From a bacterium (GTDB taxonomy: Bacteria; Zixibacteria; MSB-5A5; CAIYYT01), in assembly GCA_016708315.1 (NCBI GenBank), contig JADJGC010000002.1:372001-436000 (forward strand): a stretch of DNA of 64,000 bases, read 5' to 3'. Position 1 is the stretch's first letter. Every line of letters starts with the position of its first letter. The position numbers were made by a program, and so were the translations under genes. The notes beneath the pieces were generated by a model. The model was given only the letters and a program-made list of their open reading frames with translations. It searched no databases and was not told where the DNA came from. Below, piece by piece: positions 60,196 through 64,000 of the stretch.

Positions 60196-60569
60196 TTATG
60201 ATTTTCGGCCAGCTTTTGACTTGGTTGGCTTCGAGCTCTTTGTGGCTGAAGTCGGTTTTTTCGGAGCGACGGCGGTGTATGCGACCTCGAGAGCGTCGGT
60301 CAGCAGACCCTTCTTGACCTGCTTGAGGTCGACATGAGTCCAGCCGTGCGTGCCCCATTTGTTCGGGACGGGGGAAAAGGCTTCGGGGTTCAAACTGACA
60401 ATAGCGTCCTGCTGAAGTAGCGGCAACAGAAGCGTTGCGCGATTATGATCGGCATTGAGCGTGGCGAAGATCTTCTTGCCGACGCGAAATGATGTGATCT
60501 CAAAGTGCGGCTGTTCGGTCGCATCGGGAAACGAAAGGGCGAGGTGCGGAAGACTTTTTCGGAAATCAT
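60196..60569 (-). CDS. MmcQ/YjbR family protein with frameshift near its start
   Basis: Small double-wing DNA-binding-like protein. The frame from about residue 9 reads 'ALSFPDATEQPHFEITSFRV', 'KKIFATLNADHNRATLLLPL', 'GTHGWTHVDLKQVKKGLL'. The beginning is displaced: ATG 60569 followed by MISEKVFRT fits the family, but a base is missing at 60543-60544 (GG for GGG). The partial copy at 61340 has the extra base in the same place. The uncorrected frame opens with GTG 60612 and overlaps the methyltransferase. Basic Lys/Ser-rich tail. Confidence 0.8.
60511..60569. repeat. direct repeat, copy A (inside mmcQ)
   Basis: 59 bases matching 61340-61399 with four substitutions and one indel. The copies flank the broken methyltransferase gene, about 770 bases apart. 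Confidence 0.9.
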
Positions 60570-60604
60570 AGGATGTTAGACCGCCGTCAATTTGATCTAT
60601 GGTA

Positions 60605-61048
60605 TCAATCACGTCTTGCCTCGAAAATCATAGTCTCAAAGCGACTAATTTCCTCATTGCCAATATTACGACCATGGCATTCGACGCCTTGCAACGTAGT
60701 ATGTTGCGACTCGTGCATACGACAACGAACGATGTCCGTGAATCCCGCCGAAGTAAGAATCGCTCTCAAAGCGTCTTCGTCAAAAAGAAACTGATGCCCC
60801 CAGTTTCGAAACGCATTATTAACAACAAAAATCGGCTTGTAAGAGTCCTCTCGGGCAATGTAATGATCGACAATCCACTTCAGATAGTTTTGGCCGGCGG
60901 GAGTTGGTGGTTTATGGTACAAATCGAACAATACTGAAAGGTCTGGGTCGCAATACGCACAACTCCTCCAGGCCGCAGTACTCGATGACACTCCGTCAGC
61001 ATGTTGAGCGCGGATTCCCATGGGATATGCTCGATCATGTGCTCGCAA
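60605..61048 (-). CDS. SAM-dependent methyltransferase, C-terminal piece (frameshifted)
   Basis: The genuine part runs from about 60947 to 60605: 'PDLSVLFDLYHKPPTPAGQN', 'YLKWIVDHYIAREDSYKPIF', 'NAFRNWGHQFLFDEDALRAI', 'HGRNIGNEEISRFETMIFEA'. This is the second half of a class I methyltransferase common in surface-polysaccharide loci. The residues before 'DPDLS' are out of frame. One C lost at 60945-60947 would explain the break from the N-terminal piece. Confidence 0.8.
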   Translation of the reverse strand: MRAHDRAYPMGIRAQHADGVSSSTAAWRSCAYCDPDLSVLFDLYHKPPTPAGQNYLKWIVDHYIAREDSYKPIFVVNNAFRNWGHQFLFDEDALRAILTSAGFTDIVRCRMHESQHTTLQGVECHGRNIGNEEISRFETMIFEARRD

Positions 61049-61185
61049 AGAATGTAGTCGAATGATTGAGAGTCAATTGGGAAAGCTTTGGTTGCGTCGA
61101 GCCATACTATTTGCTTTGAACCGGGGAGTATATCGCTGCCAATCCATCCGGTGTGGGTGTACGCGCCTGCGCCTAAATGCAACAT
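60880..61185 (-). CDS. SAM-dependent methyltransferase, N-terminal piece (frameshifted)
   Basis: SAM-binding motif I 'MLHLGAGAYTHTGWIGSDI', then 'WLDATKAFPIDSQSFDYILC', 'EHMIEHIPWESALNMLTECH' and 'RVLRPGGVVRIAT', after which the frame is lost. The frame is open upstream to about 61318 and looks coding ('LRVLIQRQSTRRAFTRYCRQ'), but has no start codon; ATG 61322 in another frame (MTMRIF) would be joined by one more T at the TTTT of 61302-61310. So the true gene is probably 60605-61322. Confidence 0.78.
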   Translation of the reverse strand: MLHLGAGAYTHTGWIGSDILPGSKQIVWLDATKAFPIDSQSFDYILCEHMIEHIPWESALNMLTECHRVLRPGGVVRIATQTFQYCSICTINHQLPPAKTI

Positions 61186-61318
61186 TCGAACCGGATGTTG
61201 ACGGCAGTAACGAGTGAAAGCTCTTCTTGTTGATTGTCGTTGGATGAGTACTCGGAGCTTTCTAATGTCGTGAACAAGTCCTACAAGGAGGTTCGATTTT
61301 CTTAAAAGATCCTCATGG

Positions 61319-61399
61319 TCATTTTTCTAACCCGCTGGACTGTTCGGTCGCATCGGGAAACGCGAGGGCGAGGGTGCGGAAGACTTTTTCTGAGATCAT
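61319..61399 (-). pseudogene. truncated second copy of the mmcQ start (repeat copy B)
   Basis: A 26-codon frame MISEKVFRTLALAFPDATEQ... that is the N-terminus of an MmcQ/YjbR protein, then stops at TGA overlapping the possible ATG of the methyltransferase. Bases 61340-61399 are repeat copy B. It looks like the remnant left when the methyltransferase segment became placed inside or beside an mmcQ gene. Confidence 0.75.
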
Positions 61400-61515
61400 G
61401 ACAATGATAATACGGGAAGCGTTGGGAACGCGCTATCACTTTTGGGGGCCGTGGAGCTAGTAGCTGAACATCGCTGCGGAACATTTGCTGTTCAAGCAAC
61501 TGTTAGTCGCGCCAT

Positions 61516-61908
61516 CTACGAATCTTTCCGCTTTGGAGTTGCCATGCCAAGTACCCCGGCAAACAGAACATCAAAGGCCATACAGAAGTTGGGCCAATAT
61601 TCCGGCACACCGGGATTTGAGATTAGACTTCCATGGAAGAGGTCAAAAATACCGTGCCCCGCCAGTGCGGCCATAACGATCCAAAGTGACGATTTGAAGC
61701 CCGCTACAGCTGCAGCAATGAAAACCAGGCAAACCGACGATTCTATCATCACGATGCCCGAGGAAGCCCCCATGACTGCAAAGAGCACGTAGTACGAGGC
61801 GACAGCAAAAGTAACGACCGGATAAAAGGCTCTGTCGCGATCCATGCCGGCGATAGTCCCCAATGCTCCTACGGCGAGTGCAAGTAACGCTCCGACTAAT
61901 AGTGGCAC
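61516..61908 (-). CDS. small integral membrane protein
   Basis: 130 aa with four hydrophobic helices ('MPLLVGALLALAVGALGTIA', 'FYPVVTFAVASYYVLFAVMG', 'SVCLVFIAAAVAGFKSSLWI', 'FCMAFDVLFAGVLGM') and the conserved-looking loop 'GHGIFDLFHGSLISNPGVP'. It resembles DUF6010-type proteins, of unknown function. Confidence 0.7.
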   Translation of the reverse strand: MPLLVGALLALAVGALGTIAGMDRDRAFYPVVTFAVASYYVLFAVMGASSGIVMIESSVCLVFIAAAVAGFKSSLWIVMAALAGHGIFDLFHGSLISNPGVPEYWPNFCMAFDVLFAGVLGMATPKRKDS

Positions 61909-62046
61909 AGTTCTACTCGATGATTAAGGGTGATTACGACATTTTTTTCTTCGATACGCTTGTGTGTGATGCGGCAGTATAGTTAGAAACGACGCAGTAA
62001 CTACTTCAGATTGATCGAGCTCGAAACCCCTGACCGGGGATCGTGT

Positions 62047-62529
62047 CTATTCAGCGCTTTCGAAAACAGTTGTGATGAGGTCTCTGAATTCCTGGATTTG
62101 GTTTGAATCGGTGAAGGCACGCTTGGGGATTACGCTATACATTCTCTTACCGAATGAATGCCTTTGGAGTTTCCAACACATTTGCTGTAGAAATCCCATT
62201 TAAGAGTCGAGTCGATAGCGTCTGTATGGTGAAGTGGGCTCTTCTGTGGTCAGTGTCAGGCGATGTTGCTCTTTGAACTTGGGATTCCTATTCCACTCCA
62301 GTACTGGAGCAAGAAGATGTTCCGGTAAGACGTTAAACACATCTGCCATACCGATCAGAACCATAAGAACACCCAGAAGTAAATAGCCCGTATAGATCAG
62401 GTTAGGGGCAAAGAGCAAAATTAAGATTCCGATGATATATACCCGGACTTCTCCGGCGGCTCCCTTTCCGCAGGTTCTTTTAGCGTGGACTAGATCAAAT
62501 AGCTTTGGCTTGTATTCGATTATCGGCAT
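62047..62529 (-). pseudogene. YcxB-like protein gene, twice frameshifted
   Basis: Begins 'MPIIEYKPKLFDLVHAKRTC', two membrane helices ('VRVYIIGILILLFAPNLIYT', 'YLLLGVLMVLIGMADVF'), 'KFKEQHRLTLTTEEPTSPY', then at about 62219-62229 the frame changes to 'TDAIDSTLKWDFYSKCVGNS', and at about 62150-62165 again to 'FGKRMYSVIPKRAFTDSNQI' and 'QEFRDLITTVFESAE', which is the typical YcxB ending. Reading without the shifts the first frame stops at 62200. Either decay or sequence errors. Confidence 0.62.
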
Positions 62530-63321
62530 TTCGGTTCGTCCCGGAAGTTCTCTTTGTAGATACAACAGTAATTGAAAAAGAATGTCAAGAGCGAAGGATG
62601 TGTTAGGTTCTGTTGGATGACGATTGTCAATGGGAGTTATAGGACTCCGCTTCTCGCTGAAGGCGCAGGACAGATCACTGGAGAAACCGAACACCTCGAC
62701 CAGCTCCTTGCGTTCTGGAAGGATCCCACGGGGAGCCGGGGCGAACAGGGGATCAGGACCGCTCAAGCAGGATATCCGGGAGCAACGGGCTCCTGACCTA
62801 CTAAGCTTAACTTGCACAAGCCCTCCCGATAAGCAAAGACACGAATAGTAAAGTAGCTGTACAATATCTGCAGGTGTCAGAAACCAAAACAAACCGCTGA
62901 AAGCGCAAACTAGTCCAACGACTAAAGTCAAACAGGTCAGTACACTCAAGCCCCAAGAATTTATATTTACGCCGCGGAACGTACGAACCGGGGACCCCCC
63001 GTGAAAAAGGTCCCAGCAAGAACGTCAAATGGCCAACCATCCGAATACTGAGAGGATATTATCAGGAAGACAACGCCAGACAGCGGTATTCTAACAAGAG
63101 TCAGCCCAGTGGGGATACTCCGGGCAACGAGTATTCGCGGAATAAGTCTTAACTACCATAGGTAAAATGAAAGTCACCGCAGTAGCGACAACTCCCAAGA
63201 ATACGACTCTGAGTCTTGATTTGGGAGTCGTACTACAGAAGCCCACCGCTAAAATCGACCCAATCGCTGTAGTACCGGGACAATAGCCAGTTACGGCGTA
63301 GTCCTCGGACCGATATTTCAA
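62530..63321 (-). other. possible degraded membrane-protein sequence
   Basis: Minus-strand frames here show hydrophobic stretches in different phases: 63321-63091 ('RVVFLGVVATAVTFILPMVV'), about 63090-63020 and 62949-62800 ('TCLTLVVGLVCAFSGLFWFL'). The last is open through to 62200 in frame with the YcxB-like start. None gives a coherent known protein, so I treat the stretch as decayed or erroneous. 63322-63575 shows nothing. Confidence 0.3.
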
Positions 63322-63575
63322 GCGTCAGCTCTCATGACGTAATGCATGAGAACTCACTCTACATGTCCCGACTCTCACAACCGTAGGGCTTCTCTCGTAC
63401 AATTCATCATCCGGTGTATGCCGTCATTGTCAGCGAGACAGCAAGCAAAACTAGTCCGCATACAATCAGCACAATCCCCACTTTAAAAGCCCAAGTCACT
63501 TATTCCTCCCATCAGAATATGAGTCAAGATCAAACTAACTTCTTAAGTTATACTCGGCGATGGACGAGCGAAAAC

Positions 63576-63603
63576 AAAAAACCCCGACTCTTTCGAATCG
63601 GGG
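63576..63603 (-). terminator. terminator of the rRNA operon
   Basis: 9-bp stem CCCCGACTC/GAATCGGGG (one G-U on the minus strand), 4-base loop, and on the minus strand a run of T from 63581 to 63576, just after the 5S gene. Confidence 0.88.
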
Positions 63604-63615
63604 TTTTGCATTTAA

Positions 63616-63731
<116 letters not shown>

Positions 63732-63891
63732 AAATCTGGTGTCTTGTAATCGCGTCAGGCGAAGACGACTGACGCGCACAAGCGTGCAATTTATTAACCA
63801 ATATCAGAGCTATGCGGAATCTAAAGGCAGGTTACAGAAAAGCTTTTAAGATTCGATAAAAAATTGATCACTGTAGTTTTTCGTTAATCTT

Positions 63892-63917
63892 GGATTCCCG
63901 CTTTCGCGAGAATGACA
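63892..63917. repeat. dispersed palindromic repeat (TTCCCGC-TTTC-GCGAGAA type)
   Basis: 'GGATTCCCGCTTTCGCGAGA' followed by ATGACA: an imperfect copy of the 'GATTCCCGCTTTCGCGGGAATGACA' palindrome I remember from intergenic regions of many bacteria. Lies in the 23S-5S spacer. Confidence 0.55.
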
Positions 63918-63948
63918 ATCAGGACGAATACATTGATCGAGTCAAGGT

Positions 63949-63971
63949 GGGGGCGTTTGATGCACGCCCCC
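63949..63971. repeat. hairpin in the 23S-5S spacer
   Basis: Perfect 8-bp stem GGGGGCGT/ACGCCCCC with a 7-base loop, about 20 bases after the presumed 23S end; possibly a processing structure. Confidence 0.6.
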
Positions 63972-63990
63972 GGCGATGACAAATTTTAAG

Positions 63991-64000
63991 ATCAAGTCTC
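63991..64000 (-). rRNA. rrl: probable last bases of 23S rRNA
   Basis: The minus strand begins GAGACTTGAT, similar to the usual 23S 3' end (GAGGCTTAACC type). Only ten bases are visible, so this rests mainly on the position upstream of 5S. Confidence 0.3.

Overview
The window is a bacterial chromosome segment of roughly 50% GC with no phage, transposon, CRISPR array or tRNA gene that I can recognise. Two secreted proteins (22171-25053 and 44717-46930) end in dockerin-like tails of the form 'SDVVYLIxYIFxGGPAP'. Together with a PorV/PorQ-type outer-membrane protein, LpoB, PEGA and FN3 envelope proteins and a PrsK/PrsR-like pair, this suggests a Gram-negative member of the FCB superphylum. Candidate phylum Zixibacteria is my best guess. 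That assignment rests on remembered family style, not on a search.

Layout. 0-7.7 kb (+): pnp 3' part, an M16 peptidase, a polysaccharide deacetylase, asnS and leuS. 8.0-10.9 kb (+): a minor-pilin cluster (PilV/PilW/PilX-like) ending in a terminator. 11.0-20.1 kb (-): two sigma-54 response regulators, a PrsK-like kinase, a membrane protein, an FN3 lipoprotein, a PEGA protein and an exopolysaccharide sugar transferase. The transferase and the next gene, a PorV-like protein, each have a good -24/-12 promoter. 22.2-25.1 kb (+): a 960-residue secreted protein with a lysyl-oxidase domain and a dockerin-like tail. 25.1-30.7 kb (-): GNAT, a small membrane protein, a GH57 glycosidase, a TPR membrane protein and a split FadL-like porin.

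30.9-44.3 kb (-) is one run of fourteen same-strand genes. In order of transcription it holds a PP2C phosphatase, an RsbW-like kinase, a STAS antagonist, a 634-residue HEAT protein, two stand-alone receivers, CheR, two CheY-type proteins, CheZ, CheA, CheB, a PAS histidine kinase (split) and a sigma-54 activator. It has no MCP and no separate CheW. It looks like a non-standard chemosensory circuit joined to a partner-switching module, and is the most system-like part of the window.

44.7-60.2 kb is a mosaic of small operons: an M1 peptidase with dockerin tail, a pseudo-receiver, an ECF42-type sigma factor with its DGPF partner, a DUF2807 protein, exonuclease III, an LpoB/COG3014-like pair, a TIP30-like reductase, a fatty-acid desaturase, a solo DUF4157 protein, two Cys-rich secreted proteins, a YiiX-like hydrolase, tandem GNATs, an amphi-Trp protein and a D-cysteine desulfhydrase-like enzyme. 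60.2-63.4 kb is full of broken genes (mmcQ, a methyltransferase, a YcxB-like gene). The right edge carries the 5S rRNA gene on the minus strand with its terminator, so the window abuts the end of an rRNA operon.

Six genes, including the essential leuS, are interrupted by frameshifts, and most are explained by loss of one base, usually in a short homopolymer. This could be sequencing or assembly error or genuine decay, and any use of the annotation should allow for it.
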